NCBI GenBank assembly: GCA_963693365.1
Contig: CAVNZM010000008.1
Coordinates: 5,890,001 to 5,954,000 of the forward strand
Length of the DNA: 64,000 nt
Direction of reading: 5' to 3'
DNA from: Amoebidium appalachense
Taxonomy: Eukaryota > Ichthyosporea
Positions 25,821 to 38,291 of this stretch are shown here, in pieces. The translations under genes were made by a program, and so were the position numbers. Under the pieces are notes generated by a model. The model did no database searches. It saw only the letters and a program-made list of their open reading frames with translations, and had not been told where the DNA came from. Within the stretch, counting starts at the first letter, position 1; each line of letters begins with the position of its first letter.

Positions 25821-26695
25821 CTTTAAAACACACACACACAGAGTGAGAGATGCAGACACACAAAGGCATCACAATCGTGCTTGCAAGCACACAGACAAGA
25901 ACAGATAAACTAATTTGCAGTTTGCTTGACTTTTTCACCACGCACACATAGGCTGACTCACAATCCCCCTTCCCCCCCCCCCCCCCCCCCCCGGCCCCTC
26001 TCTCCCCCCGGGGCCTTTCCCCCCTCTCCCTCCCCCGCCCCCCCCCCCCCCCCCCCCCTCCCCTCACCACCACCACCACCACCACAACAGGCACACACAC
26101 GCACACACACATGCAAGGACAATCCCCCCTCCCCCCCCCCCCCTCCCCCCTCCCCCCCACACCCCCACCCCACAAACACACACACACACGAACACAAACA
26201 GAGCTACGCCAACGCGTCGACCACATCGCTCATCCTCCCCTCTGACTTTGCCCTCGCTGGTGGGGGAGGAGTAGGCTCCAATTATGCAAGTCCAGAAATA
26301 CCGCCAACATCCATCGACCAACGTCGAAATTTCAGCCCAAAGATGTTAGATAGTTCGATCCGGAGCCCACGAAGATCTCTTAGTATTCAACTGAGCCACG
26401 ATCCGATTGCTGCCGATCCCACACGATTATCGAGCAACAGTATAGACTTTGGCCGCTCGCCTAAAAGTTCGAGTGCAAATCTAGGACTCAGGCCGATGGG
26501 TCGACCGAGATCGTATTCCGATCTGACTCTGGGTGGTGCCCAGTATGTGGGATACGATTCTATGCTGCAGGCACACAATAACATGGCCAGACAACGTATG
26601 CTGCCTCCCCTCAAACCCTCCCCCCCCCCCTCTTCCACCCCCACGAACCGAACGCATTCCTGCATGCTGGGAAAGATACCTGCAACTTTGCGGAC

Positions 26696-26730
<35 letters not shown>

Positions 26731-27060
26731 ACCACCACCACCACCACCACCACCACCACCACCACCACCACCAACACCCACCCACCCAACTGCTACCACC
26801 ATCACCGCCACGCTACCTTCTCCCTCTCCATCTGTTATCCTCTTCCCCCCCCTTCCCCCCCCCCCCCCCCCCCCCCCCCCACCCCCCACTTCCCCCCTTC
26901 TCCCATTCTCCCCTCTCCACACACACACATACATACAACCCGTTAAAAAGAGCACCCACATGCTCTGCTTCTACGATATCAACAAATAGTTACATGAAGG
27001 TGCCACCTGCAGCCTGACTTGGCCTATCTTTCTCCTTCTATCCCTCCCTCTCTTCCAAGG

Positions 27061-27136
<76 letters not shown>

Positions 27137-27196
27137 GCATGACCGATGCCATCAATTGTACACGTATTCTGCGGTGAATTCTAACCCTCCTCCCCT

Positions 27197-27251
<55 letters not shown>

Positions 27252-27294
27252 CCAACCAGTCAACCAACCAACCAACCAACCAACAACCCCCCTC

Positions 27295-27325
<31 letters not shown>

Positions 27326-27865
27326 AAAAAAAAATAGAGTAAAAAATAAAATAAAACAAACAAACAAACAAACAAACAAACAAACCAAAATACAGAATCC
27401 ATGTCTGCCGTACCCTTGGAAACCATGACACTGACATCGCCCAACCGCAATAGAGAATCAGCATCACCAACAGAAAACGACGGTATGTGTGTGCTCCATC
27501 CACACTACAGCATACCTTCTCCCCCTCCCCCTCCCCCTCCCCCCACCCTTCCCCCCCATCTCTTCTTTGCCCCGGCACTCCCCCCCCCCCCCCCCCCCCC
27601 CCCCTCCCCCCCACCCGCCCCCGCACCCCACTCTCACCCCTTAACCCCGCATGTCCTGAGCAGGCCTAGGAAATTTCTGGATGATGGGCTTTGTTGGTGT
27701 GTCTTCTGGCTGCACGTTAGCTTGGTTCCTGATTTCTTATTTTGTTATGTTGTACGCAAATAGCTTTTCTTCGGTGGTCTCTGCCCTTTCATCACCCCCA
27801 TCACCCCCCTCCTCCCCCCCTCGCCCCGTGTGTGGGCTCGCACGCACGCGCGCGCGCGCGCACGT

Positions 27866-27950
<85 letters not shown>

Positions 27951-28257
27951 AAGTGACAACCATCGTGCACGCAGGCAGGCTTACACAAGTTCAACAACCA
28001 CTCGAAAGCTGCTGCTTTGGCCTGTTTCCTTTATTCCATCCAACCTTTTTTCCCACCTTGTTTTTTCTTTCACTTTTTTTTTTTTTTTGTTGTGGTTTCT
28101 TTTCGAACCTTATTTTGAAGAATAGCTCGATTGCCAAACCCAACATTGAATGGTAGCAATGATTAATGCGCAATCAATGCCCCCTTTTTTTAAGACAAAT
28201 TCACCGACTATTGTTGTAAAGTGTGTCGTTCATTTCTTGCATCTGAACTCCAGAGAA

Positions 28258-28308
<51 letters not shown>

Positions 28309-28793
28309 CCCCACCACACACACATGAAATATGGAGTAACACAACAAATCGGCCATTTTCCGGATCAGTATGGCACATGTTTTAACGGCCGCGAAAGATG
28401 TTAAACAATTTTAAAGCAAGCAATCCCTCCCATCAGATTTCGACTTTAGCGCCCTGGACCGAGAGTTTGGATCGTTCGACCAGTTTGCCGATCAGGGGGA
28501 GAGGACAGATGAGGGGCAGGCGGCGCAAAGTGGCCCAATGGGGAGAAGGCAGATGCACGTGCTATCGGAGAAGGTGTGTGTATGTGTGTCTGGGAGGAGG
28601 TGGGGGTTGAAGGGGAGGGGGAGGGGGTGAGGAGAGGGGAGACCGGTTGTTGTGTGGATGTGTGTGAGTGGGTTTTGGAGGGGGGAGGAGGGGAGGGGGG
28701 GGGGGGGGGGGGGGGCTTGCGTGTGCGTGTGTGTGGGGGAGGTGGGGGGGGGGGGGGGGGGGGAGGACAGGGAGAGGGGAAGGGGGGCTGGTT

Positions 28794-28880
<87 letters not shown>

Positions 28881-29529
28881 CGCGCGCGCGCGCGCACGCG
28901 TGCGTGCGGCGAAAGAGGGGGCAGAGGGAGGGAGAGAGGGGGAGGGGCTAGCACGTGTCTTGACTGAGGTTGGTGTGGGTGGGTGTTTGTATGACAGGAT
29001 GGCATATGCAGCTGCTTGACGGAGCTGTAAGTGGTGGTGCTGTTTCTGTGTGTGTGTGTCCCCCAGGGGGGGGGGGGGGGGGGGGGGGGTTGGACGATAT
29101 TGGTCCTTATGCGTCCAGAGTTGTAATGTGATCATACCCAGTGCCAAACTCTTCATGTCAATGTGTTGGTTGGTGCATATTAGGGGGGAGAAAGGGGAGA
29201 GAGGGGGAGGGGGGGAGGGGGGGAGGGGGGAGGGGGGGAGGCATTCGGCAATGTTATTGGTGTGGCACGATTCCCCCCTTTCCCCCCATCCCCCCCATCC
29301 TTCCCCACCACACATGACCAGGCACACACAAACGTACACACACATGCACACTTCAACATCACCACAATCCCTTCTCCCCCCCCCCCCCCCCCCCCTCCCC
29401 CCCCCCCCCCCCCCCCCCCGTTCTTTTTTCTCTTGAGATTTCCCTTCAATTTATTCTCTGTGTGCTGTGTGTACATTGATTTCCATTTTCCTGGCCGGAG
29501 GTTTTTTTTCTTTTCTTTTTTTTTTTTTT

Positions 29530-29572
<43 letters not shown>

Positions 29573-29738
29573 CTGGCCATTTAGTGTGGTAGGCATGCAG
29601 TCACTTGGTGGGGGCTGTTAATGGCTGAAAGGAGAGTTCTGTAACCTGGGGTTGCGTTGTGGGACAGATGATATGTACTTGGTTCCCAACTCCTTCGCCC
29701 GGGGTGGAGGTTGGTTTTTTTGTTTTTTTTTTGTCTGT

Positions 29739-29777
<39 letters not shown>

Positions 29778-30340
29778 CAATATAGGTGCTTGTGTGTGTG
29801 TGCATGTATATCGATAATGTGTTGTGTGTGTGCTGGTAGTGTGGTGGTGCCAGCAGTGTGTTGTGCTTTTGTATCGGTAATGTCTGGTTGGGTCTGTGTT
29901 GGGTGTCAATGAGTTTGGTTTGTGAAGCTAATTCACTCTTTGAATGCAGAAACGGCGGCAGAATCTGAAGGAGAAATTCGACGAGTTGGTGCGATTGGTT
30001 CCCCACTGCAGAGAAAAGACGAGCAAGGTCGACATATTGCAGAAGGTAGGGTCTGTTAAATGTCGTTTATTATCTTCCCTTTTTTTTTTCTATTTATTTA
30101 TTATTTCGTTCGTTCTTTCTTTCTTTCTTTTCTTTCTACTTTTTTTTTTCTTTTTTTTTTTTTCTCTTGGGTTTCGTGAGCCTGGAAGTTATGTCTCAAA
30201 GTTTATGCCCATGTTAGAACTGTGTGGCGAAGTGTCAACAATAACACCAACAACAACTCTCTTACTCGTGTGGTTTTTTTTGTTTTGTTTTTTTTTTGGA
30301 AAGGGAGAGGCGTGTAAAAAAAAAATTATTTTTATTTTTT

Positions 30341-30371
<31 letters not shown>

Positions 30372-30471
30372 GGGGATCGGTTTTGTTTTCACATACCAGC
30401 ACATTGTATTGGTCTCCTAAAAACACGCACATGGGAGCACGCCTGTACACAAGCACAAGGACACACACGCG

Positions 30472-30539
<68 letters not shown>

Positions 30540-30590
30540 TGTGTGTGTGTGTATAATACACATGTGTGTGTGTGTACACACACACACACA

Positions 30591-30687
<97 letters not shown>

Positions 30688-30704
30688 CGAGGCTCTCTCT
30701 CCGA

Positions 30705-30745
<41 letters not shown>

Positions 30746-30772
30746 CGCGCGCGCGCTCACTCACTCACTCAC

Positions 30773-30814
<42 letters not shown>

Positions 30815-31233
30815 ACCCTCACACACACGTGAACGTCCTACCGCAGACCACCGACTACATCTACTATCTCAAGAAACAAATCGAGAAGGTGCATCTAGAA
30901 AACGTCCAACTCAAACAAAACTATGCAAAAGTATGGAAGGACCAGCCGGCTTTACCCCCCTCTGCATTCATCGGTGGTGCGGCACCAGCAGGCCATTGGC
31001 CGCGAGGCAGCATCCCAATGATGCCGCAGCAGCCAATCAGCATGGGGCCACCAATGCCTCGGCCCATGAAAATACCGATAAGTCCGGCGCCGGCCAATCA
31101 CGCACGACCGCTGGTGCCGAATATGGGGTCTCAGCCGCTGATGCAGGAGGTACCCGGACAGCACATGCGGAGGGCCAACAGCACAAACAGCCTCAACACA
31201 TTGGCCGGACTGGGCCTGCATCGTGCGCTATAA
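23480..31233 (+). CDS. bHLH-leucine-zipper transcription factor, Mlx/Mondo-like, seven coding exons
   Basis: Coding exons I infer: 23480-23574, 25135-25321, 26202-26595, 27396-27482, 28437-28573, 29950-30045 and 30847-31233. All junction phases agree, giving 460 aa. The N-terminal two thirds is low-structure and Ser/Pro-rich with several RRxS-type sites ([33 protein letters not shown]). The bHLH spans three exons: basic region [19 protein letters not shown] (His, Glu, Arg in the E-box CACGTG-contact positions), loop [10 protein letters not shown], helix 2 [16 protein letters not shown], then a zipper [16 protein letters not shown]. KRRxNxKxxFDxLxxLV and LQKTxxYI resemble Mlx/MondoA/ChREBP. 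The C-terminus is Pro/Met-rich. No Mondo glucose-sensing region is evident. The third donor (C|GTATGC) and first coding exon are the least certain parts. Nuclear, probably a dimer. Confidence 0.8.
24571..24668 (+). repeat. C run, (ACC)n, C run, (CA)n block
   Basis: Composite low-complexity tract in intron 1 of the bHLH gene. A long G run follows at 24834-24958. Confidence 0.9.
24834..24958 (+). repeat. Long G run block
   Basis: Over 50 consecutive G, then G/A-rich DNA. A quadruplex-prone tract. Confidence 0.9.
25384..25540 (+). repeat. CA microsatellite
   Basis: (CA)n with CG interruptions directly after the second bHLH-gene donor region. Confidence 0.9.
25718..25820 (+). repeat. T run then G run
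   Basis: T run of about 25 at 25718-25742, then a G run of about 45 after a short spacer. Confidence 0.85.
26698..26774 (+). repeat. C run followed by (ACC)n
   Basis: C run passing directly into ACC triplets. Confidence 0.9.
27061..27135 (+). repeat. CA microsatellite
   Basis: Uninterrupted (CA)n of about 37 units. Confidence 0.95.
27199..27391 (+). repeat. C run, (CA)n, C run, A run, (CAAA)n
   Basis: Two C-to-A composite tracts followed by CAAA repeats, just before the acceptor at 27395. Confidence 0.9.
27845..27955 (+). repeat. CG/CA microsatellite
   Basis: CGCGCG passing into a long (CA)n. Confidence 0.95.
28800..28905 (+). repeat. TG/CG microsatellite
   Basis: (TG)n into (CG)n, in bHLH-gene intron 5. 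Confidence 0.95.
30470..30815 (+). repeat. CA/TG and (CT)n tract before the last bHLH exon
   Basis: (CA)n, (TG)n, then two long (CT)n blocks ending 30 nt before exon 30847. It may serve as an extended polypyrimidine tract. Confidence 0.9.
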
Positions 31234-32831
31234 TGGCAACAGGCCACGCTGCTGGTGCTTGCTAGAAAGTCGGTGTTTAATACTATAGATCTAGAGTATC
31301 TGATACCTTGTACTAAATATGTTGCCAGATAGCGAAATTCTATGTGCGACAGTTCGCCTGAAGCCACAAAGGGGTTTTTCACACCCAAGTACGTATGACA
31401 TTGTGGCAATTTGGAATGAATGGGGTTTGTCGGGTTAGGGTCACATGCTCTTTGGTTGCATCAAAAATGAACATGAATGTGTTATGTTGACATATTTGCT
31501 GTAACGTTAACGACTTACTTTTTCAACATTCGAATGAGGGCCAGTGCTGTTTAGCCACTTTCAGATGCTGTTCGCATAGGACCACCCAGATTGTGGTCTC
31601 GGTGCATGTTCTTTATGGTCACATCATTAAGTTTTGTATTATTACGAAACCCGAGATATCTGCTCGTATGCGCACTCAGCTAGCGGACGGCGTTCCAAGC
31701 CTCATTTAATGGAGCCCTTCTAGTCACACTGTGAGAGACCGCGGCGCGCAAATACAAAAGGCAGCGGAAAACCAGGAAAAAAAACAAAATAAACAAGGTT
31801 AAAGCTCGTGCCTTTACAACTTATAAAAGGCAAGCAAGGATCGAGGCCTTGTACAAGCACACATGTACTATTATAATAGAAAGACGGTGACTGCTCACCG
31901 GTTACCGGCTGGCGCTGCTCGAGCTCCAGCCTCTAGCTGTTCCCCGTACAGCATTTTGTAGAAACAGCTGAGCCTCACGTGACCAGGCTGCATGTTGTGA
32001 ATGAAACGCGCAGCTTTTCTACGTTTCTCGGGCAGATCTTGGTGTAAGATGAGCGGTGTTGTGCAAGTCACACTTCGCTTACGTACAAACCAGAGCATGC
32101 CAGGCGGTGCGCTCCGAACCAATCCCCATAGTCAGATTGTTATCAGGTACTATTTCCGTTAAGCCAATAGGAAAAGATAACTAATCCAATAGCCTCACTA
32201 CAGTAGTTACCATATATGACGTGTGTTCCGCTTACTTGCCTTAAATAGTAAGCCTCCCCGTTTTGCCCCACTCTCCTCAGACAAGTGATATAAACTGAGT
32301 TCGACAGAGGCTGGCTGGATCAGTCTACAGAATTCGGCATACTGTATGTCTCTTTTCTGAGAAGGAGAGCTGTGCCACAGACTCGCACTCGTGTTTCATC
32401 ACATTTCTGTTGTGGACGTCGTCTGTAAACTGAGAGCTCAGTCGTGTACGAAAGCTAATTTGGCCGGCATATGCAAGTAAAGGAACGTTTTTGTGCCGCC
32501 GGGCGCAATGGTTGCGCCTGAAAGATCATCTTTGGACGTTACCCTGTAATCGTGCCGTTAATAATACCCCTCTTGCAACCTCTACTACAGTAATGATTGT
32601 GCCATCTTTAATACCTAGAAAAACAAATGTCATGCCATGATATGGCGCTGCTTATGTACTAGTATGAATCATTGGCACTTCAAACGTGGTGAACCTCTTT
32701 CAACAACTTGTTGTTCGAAGGAATCGATCTGATCGAGAAGCCTCATTTCTCCCACTTGTCTTTCACATTTGCACGTTGCCTGTCCTTATCTATTGTCACT
32801 TCTTTCTCTTTTTCATTTTTATTACATTGTC

Positions 32832-32904
32832 AACTCTATCAAGCTTGACAACTATCTCCAAAGCTCTAGAGTCCCTGGAGATAGTTGCCAAGCTTGATAG
32901 AGTT
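32832..32904. repeat. Hairpin, 28-bp arms
   Basis: Arms 32832-32859 and 32877-32904 (AACTCTATCAAGCTTGACAA ... ) pair with one mismatch around a 17-nt loop. Confidence 0.9.
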
Positions 32905-33087
32905 ACAACCTCTCATATTCTGCAAGCTTCATCTGTCATGTTCAGTTGCACCTGTCTCCCTCTTCTTGTTTCTAGATCTGATGTTCTGCTACTCCTTAAG
33001 CTTGGTTTACAGGTTGTATATAGTTCATTATCTAGGGCTGGTTGATTTGGTTGGTCTGATTGCTCCTGTTGTTACGTCCTCTAGATC

Positions 33088-33131
33088 TTCAGAGTACGAG
33101 AGCAATAGATCTATTGCTCTCGTACTCTGAA
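33088..33131. repeat. 44-bp perfect palindrome
   Basis: TTCAGAGTACGAGAGCAATA followed by GA|TC and the exact complement, no loop. It lies just upstream of the possible exon at 33161. Confidence 0.95.
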
Positions 33132-33160
33132 TCGTCCGGGCATGATGAGACGCTGCCGAG

Positions 33161-33247
33161 TCTGAGAGTGCCTACAAGGAGGCCGAAACGGCGCTGGACC
33201 AGTGGCAAGTTATTGAACAGGCGGTTCAGAATCTGCAACGTTCCCAG
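33161..33247 (+). CDS. Possible exon of a coiled-coil gene, left of the retroelement
   Basis: Between GCCGAG and CAG|GTTCCA lies a 29-codon open piece, ESAYKEAETALDQWQVIEQA, then VQNLQRSQ. It is strongly helical and ends in phase 0, matching the piece at 43254. The splice sites are weak, so this is tentative. Confidence 0.3.
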
Positions 33248-33301
33248 GTTCCATACACTACGGCAAGAGCCCCCTCCCCCCTCAGTCCCCTCCCCCCTCC
33301 C

Positions 33302-33384
33302 TGTTGTATAATATGATCGTGTGACAAACAATATGTTTATAAATGAACGGGGTTGACTAGACCACGCTTTGCTTAGTTACGTGC
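33302..33384 (+). repeat. Left terminal inverted repeat of the retroelement
   Basis: Starts TG and reads TGTTGTATAATATGATCGTG ... TTAGTTACGTGC. Partner at 42471-42559. Confidence 0.9.
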
Positions 33385-33478
33385 ACAGCTGAGCTACACC
33401 CCCTGCAGCGCTAGTTCTTGTGCTGCAAGTGTGCTCGTATCAAGCAAGTACTATGTTTTTAGTTGTTTGGGTCCTAAC

Positions 33479-35327
33479 ATGTCTAACCACCTTGGTGACA
33501 ACAATGCCGGCCCTAGTGGCCTGCATGGGGGGGAAGCTAGAAACGCCGACCTCATTTTCCTTGAAGAACTCGGCTATAATGTTCCCCTTTCCCCCCCCGG
33601 CTCTTCACCGTGGCACCCTGCTGGAGCAGACATTCCGTTGCTCGACCGTGTCTACTTCCGTTCACACGACTTGCAACACGACAATCAATACTGCTTCTCT
33701 TTTCATTCAGGGGAAACCGACTACGGCCAATCATTTGACCCCGAAGACCTGCCACCTGAAGACAATCGACATTCATCAGTCGACCTTCTCCACGGGCTGG
33801 AAGTCGAGATCAACTCAAACGCAAGCCGAGGCACCAGACGCCCTGATACGCGCCCTAACGGAGTATGCAAAATTGCACAACAAGACGGGCGTGAGCCTGG
33901 CAGCTTGGTGCTGGTGCGTCTTGGGTGTCTCCTTCTGTTTGTGCTGCTGGCATTTTTGGTATCGAAGTTTGCCAGCTGTACAGCGCGCACGGCACTGTAC
34001 CGTTCGTCGACGGCACTCACCATGCTCCACCAACAACTACTCGCCCTCGCGAATGTATTCACTTCCAGGCAAAACTACGCGTGCCTTTCAGGGCAGTCTT
34101 CCCCCATCACTAAGTCACATGAATTTATCAATCAGTTAGTGACTCTTAGTCGTGGTGAGCTCGACCTAGTGGTTACTTATTATGGTAACCGGGGCCCTCG
34201 AAAATTTCATCCAAGCATGCTCCCCTCGTGGGTTCGTGCCGGACGGGGCCCCCGTAAGAACTCTGGCCGAGGTGGTAGGGGTGGACGTGGAGGTGGCCGG
34301 GGGGGGCATAACAACCCCCCTCCTGCTGCCAACGAAAATGGGGATGGTAATGCAGGTGGCGGTGGCCCCCCACCTCCCCCGGACGGTGGTGCTGACGGTG
34401 GTGCCGGTGGTGCTAATGGTGCCGGAGGTGCTAACGGTGCTGGTGGTGACGACGGTGACGGTGGTGATGACGGTGACGGTAACGACGGCAACGGTGACGA
34501 CCGGGAGGGGAAGGAAAAGATTCAACACATCCCCTCAGCAGCAATTCAGTCCCGTCCTATGCTCGAGGCAGATGCCGATATCGACGAATTCTACAAACAA
34601 CTCCAACATCATTTAATTTTCTTTTGTATTATGGAGTTGGTGGGCTTAAATCGCACGTTGATGTTTATTCGTATGTGCATGGGCCCCGGGGACCCCCGAG
34701 ATGCTGCCGACAACGTCGACCTTTCCACGTGCACCGGCATCGACGATTTTTGGGCTAAGTTCCTTGAGAAGTATTTAGACAAGGAACGTAAGGAGGAGCA
34801 TTTTAACGAGCTGAACAAGCTTCGTTTTATGCACACTCGGGCCTCGATAAAGACATTCCACAAGAAATTTAATTGCATCGTCTCCAACTCGGGTCTCAAG
34901 AACATGCCCGAGGTTGTGCTTCATCATTACCAACGTACCCTCAACGACTACCCGGACCTTTGTTCCGAGGCCCGGGGCCCCTGCCACCACCCTCAAACAA
35001 GCCATGGGCCGTGTCATCCGACGGTATGAGGCTGATGTGGGTGCTCACAATTTAAAATGTAACCGTAATGTGGGTGCTGTAGATGAGATGGGTGGTGGTA
35101 GTGGGGGGCATGGTGGTGGTGGTGGTGGTCACGGGGGTGGCCACGGAGGTAGTGGGGGTAATGTTGGTGGTAAGGGTAAATCTAATGGGGGGGGCAAATG
35201 GGCTAAGGATAATAAGAAAGATAAGAGGGGGCCCAATTGTTGGGCTTGCAAGCAGCCGGGGCATCGTTTTAAAGATTGCCCCACCCGAGCTGCCAAGAAG
35301 AACAAGGGCAAGCAAAGTGATAAATAG
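33479..35327 (+). pseudogene. gag-like polyprotein of the retroelement, one frameshift
   Basis: From MSNHLGDNNAGPSG, an N-terminal region with a hydrophobic segment (LGCLLLFVLLAFLVSKFA, unusual for Gag), an RGG/Gly-Asp-rich linker, then a capsid-like helical part (FWAKFLEKYLDKERKEEHFN). Near 34970-34985 a one-base shift in CCCGGGGCCCC moves to the frame that carries a Gly/His-rich stretch and a zinc knuckle CWACKQPGHRFKDC (CX2CX4HX4C), stop at 35325-35327. The knuckle and position before the protease define it as Gag. Confidence 0.75.
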
Positions 35328-35381
35328 GTAATTGCCGGTGCTGGAAGCACGAATACGGCATGTATTGCACATTGTGACCCA

Positions 35382-36426
35382 GTGGGTCACGAAAAAGTAA
35401 TTAAAAATGTGCCTATACCATGTGCTTCTGCCCCGGCTTCTTCTGATATTCCCCCCTCCGAGCCCCCTTCCCCCGACCCCCGACCCCCCACCCGCCCACA
35501 CCTATCCCCCCCCACAAAGAAACTTCGAACACTCGATAGAATAAGAAAAGTGTTCGATATAAGTGCCATATGCAATGCAGGAAGACGTATCTATGTTAAT
35601 GTTACGTTGAGTAATGAAAAATACTTTGCATTGTTTGACACTGGGGCATCATTCACGGTGGTTAGTGAAGCTGTTTTTTTCCCGACACATGCAGGAGTTT
35701 GCTTTGCAACCCTCGGATGTGATTGTTACTTCTGTAAGGAAAAACGATAAAGCTCTAGCTGTGAGTGGTGAAGTGATGCTCCCGTTATGCCTCGGTTCTC
35801 AAACATTCATGTGGCCTTGCTTAGTAATTAAAAATATTAAGCATGACATGATTATTGGGAACGATTTTGCCAACAAACACATTGCCACCACTAATCATCA
35901 AGCACACTCACTAACACTGGTGTCGGGGATGGTGGTGCCGACGTCATCTTTGCACACCCCCTACACAATGTGTCCTGTTACCGTCAAGCACGACACCACC
36001 GTCAAATCTGGCTTTGGATGTGTATTACGTGCAACGGTGCAGGTGACTGCTGCTGCTGCTGCTGCTGGCACCCTCGGTATCTTCGAGCCTACTCGTGAAT
36101 TTCGAGATAAGTTCCCCCCCACCATCTGTGAAATTAGTGTGGATAAATCTATTGCTGTTGTGTGCGAAAATGGTGTGGGTCCGGATTTGAACGTGTTCGG
36201 TACCATCGGTCATTTCGTTCCTACGAGCCGACATGAGTACATACACGAACTGAGTGTTTTGCAAGCCGAACCCCACCCCAGTCGTACACAAACCGTCGTT
36301 GGTGCAATAGCGCAGTGCATCAGGTGGGCAACGGGGGTGGAGAAGGTTGCCTACCCAATTCACCTCCGGCCGTGCCACCGGGCCGGGTGCCTACCGATAA
36401 CATGTGTGGGCACGAAGGGCAGGTGA
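35382..36426 (+). pseudogene. Retropepsin region of pol, frameshifted
   Basis: Catalytic YFALFDTGASFTVVSEAVFF lies at 35617-35678. A T7 run there breaks the frame, and the rest (LCLGSQTFMWPCLVIKNI, HDMIIGNDFANKHIA) continues in the second frame. DTGAS and the IIGNDF flap-end motif are typical of Ty3 retropepsins. Downstream to 36426 is a linker without recognised domains. A C run at 36489-36506 separates it from the RT frame. Confidence 0.8.
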
Positions 36427-36589
36427 GTGGGACACGAGGCGGTCCGATACACTCACCGATCGACCAATCAATGTGTGCTGTTGATCATGAAACCCCCCCC
36501 CCCCCCCGCGAAAAATTTCGGAAATTTCGGGTGGGGGTGCACACACACACGATGCCGGCCAGGCTCCCCACGGTTTTGATTGGAATAGG

Positions 36590-38291
36590 GTGCCTCAGAG
36601 TATGCTTCCGGAGGTTAAGAAACTATTAGAAGCACACTCTCGTTGCTTCATCACTACGGACCCCGACGAATTTCCTCAGATTAAAGGATTCACCATGCAC
36701 ATAGACACGGGAGATAACACACCGATTCGATTAAAACAGTGGAGGTTGGAACAAGTGAAAGAGCAGGCTGCAAAGGAGATCGTGGAGGATATGTGTCGTA
36801 GAGGGCAGATGGAACAAGCACACAGTCAGTATAATTCACCCACCTTCGTAATACGAAAACCAAACGGAAAATACCGTCTGCTGACTGATTTTCGTGCTCT
36901 TAACAAGCAAATTCGAAAATCTGCCTGGCCCATGCCCAACTTGCAACAACAAATAGAGAAGTTGGCTGGGTATAAGTATTTCTGTAAAGCAGATATGTAT
37001 GTCGGGTGCCTTTTACCAAATACTGCTAGACGCTGAGTCACGTGAAAAAACAGGATTTTCTGTGGCTGGGGTGCAGTATCGTTATTGTGTGGCACCACAG
37101 GGGCTCAGTACTTCCCCGTCCCAGCTAGCATCTATCATGACACAGATTTTGGCCCCCCTGGCCGATGATGTGGTGATATATGCCGATGATTTAGCTGTGG
37201 GTGCACACACCGAAACAGAATTAATACAGAAGCTTGACCGACTTTTCACCCGTCTCGGTGAATATGGTGTTAAGCTCGATGGGGCAAAGACATATATTGG
37301 GCTAACGGAAATACCGTTTTTGGGTTGGATTGTAGGTGTGAATGGCATTCGGCCCGACCCGAAAAAGGTTCAGGCAGTGAAAGATTGGCCGGTACCAAAC
37401 ACACTACACCAACTCCGGGGTTTTCTGGGTATTACTTCCTATCTCCGCCGTCACATTTTAAATTACGCAGAGCGAGCCCGACCCATGAATGCCGAGTGTC
37501 ACGGAGAAAAACACCGACGGTTAAAATGGACGGACGAATTAGATCGCTCGTTTAAAGATTTAAAATCGACGTTATCGGAGGAAGTGCTTGCCCTGCCCGA
37601 TCTTTCCCCCACGGGGGGTCAGTTTCTTATTCGTTGTGATGCTAGTCGGTTCTCGGAAGGGGCTTGCCTGTATCAAAAACAAAAAGATGGCAAGTTCCGC
37701 ACGGTGGCATATGCCTCCCGGATGTTTCAACCTACCGAACGTAGGTGGAGCAACATCGAACGAGAAACGCATGCAATCTATTGGGCACTGAAAGAGTTTA
37801 GGGTGTACGTGTATGGTCGAGTAAATACTATTGTGGAAAGTGACCATAAGCCCTGTCTTTCTCTTAAAGGTGTCAAACGGATAGCAAACGAACGGATGCA
37901 ACGGTGGGCTTTGGAAATGCAGGAGTATGATTTCGATCTATACTACCGTCCTGGCCCTACCATGCACGATGCTGATGGGTTAAGCCGTATAGGATATATT
38001 CTGCATGAGAACGAAAACATACCACTGGAAAGGTGGGATGTGAAAAAGGAATTACAAGAGGTTCTCACAGCAGATTTATCCGAGCTTAGCTCGAAACCAG
38101 CAGAAGTGTTTGTTGATTGGGGTGATGCACTCGAATTCACACACATTTTCGATCCAGACCGCTTGAAATGTGCACAAATTTCTGCACTCAGTCAAGCCGG
38201 CCTGCCCTCCCTTTCTGCACTCGGTGGTGCCGGCTATCAGAAGGAAGCAATTATGATGGCACAGGGGGGGACAAAATGTGTAAGGATATAA
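36590..38291 (+). pseudogene. Reverse transcriptase and RNase H of the retroelement
   Basis: RT fingers/palm YNSPTFVIRKPNGKYRLLTD and FRALNKQ; a 4-bp repeat (ATGT ATGT, about 36996-37003) breaks the frame inside the KADM motif. The palm continues with YCVAPQGLSTSP and the active site YADD, then FLGWIVGVNGIRPDP. RNase H: FLIRCDAS, YASRMFQ, IERETHAIYWALKEF, ESDHKPCL, YRPGPTMHDADGLSR. The order is that of Ty3/gypsy elements. A G7 run near 38270 shifts the frame again into the integrase N-terminal part. Confidence 0.9.

Larger units (their letters stand above)
31234..33301. other. Mostly unique intergenic or intronic sequence
   Basis: No strong gene. A 75-codon minus ORF at 31895-32122 (KRRKAARFIHNMQPGHVRLS) may be a relic but is unassigned. 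Inverted repeats inside are listed separately. Confidence 0.4.

Noticed and set aside
24392-30760. Many open frames rich in His-Thr, Cys-Val, Gly or Pro
   Set aside because: They are translations of CA/TG microsatellites and G/C runs.
32490-32520. Hairpin GGCGCAATGGTTGCGCC as a possible small RNA or tRNA part
   Set aside because: Short, with no cloverleaf and no A/B box arrangement that I can see.
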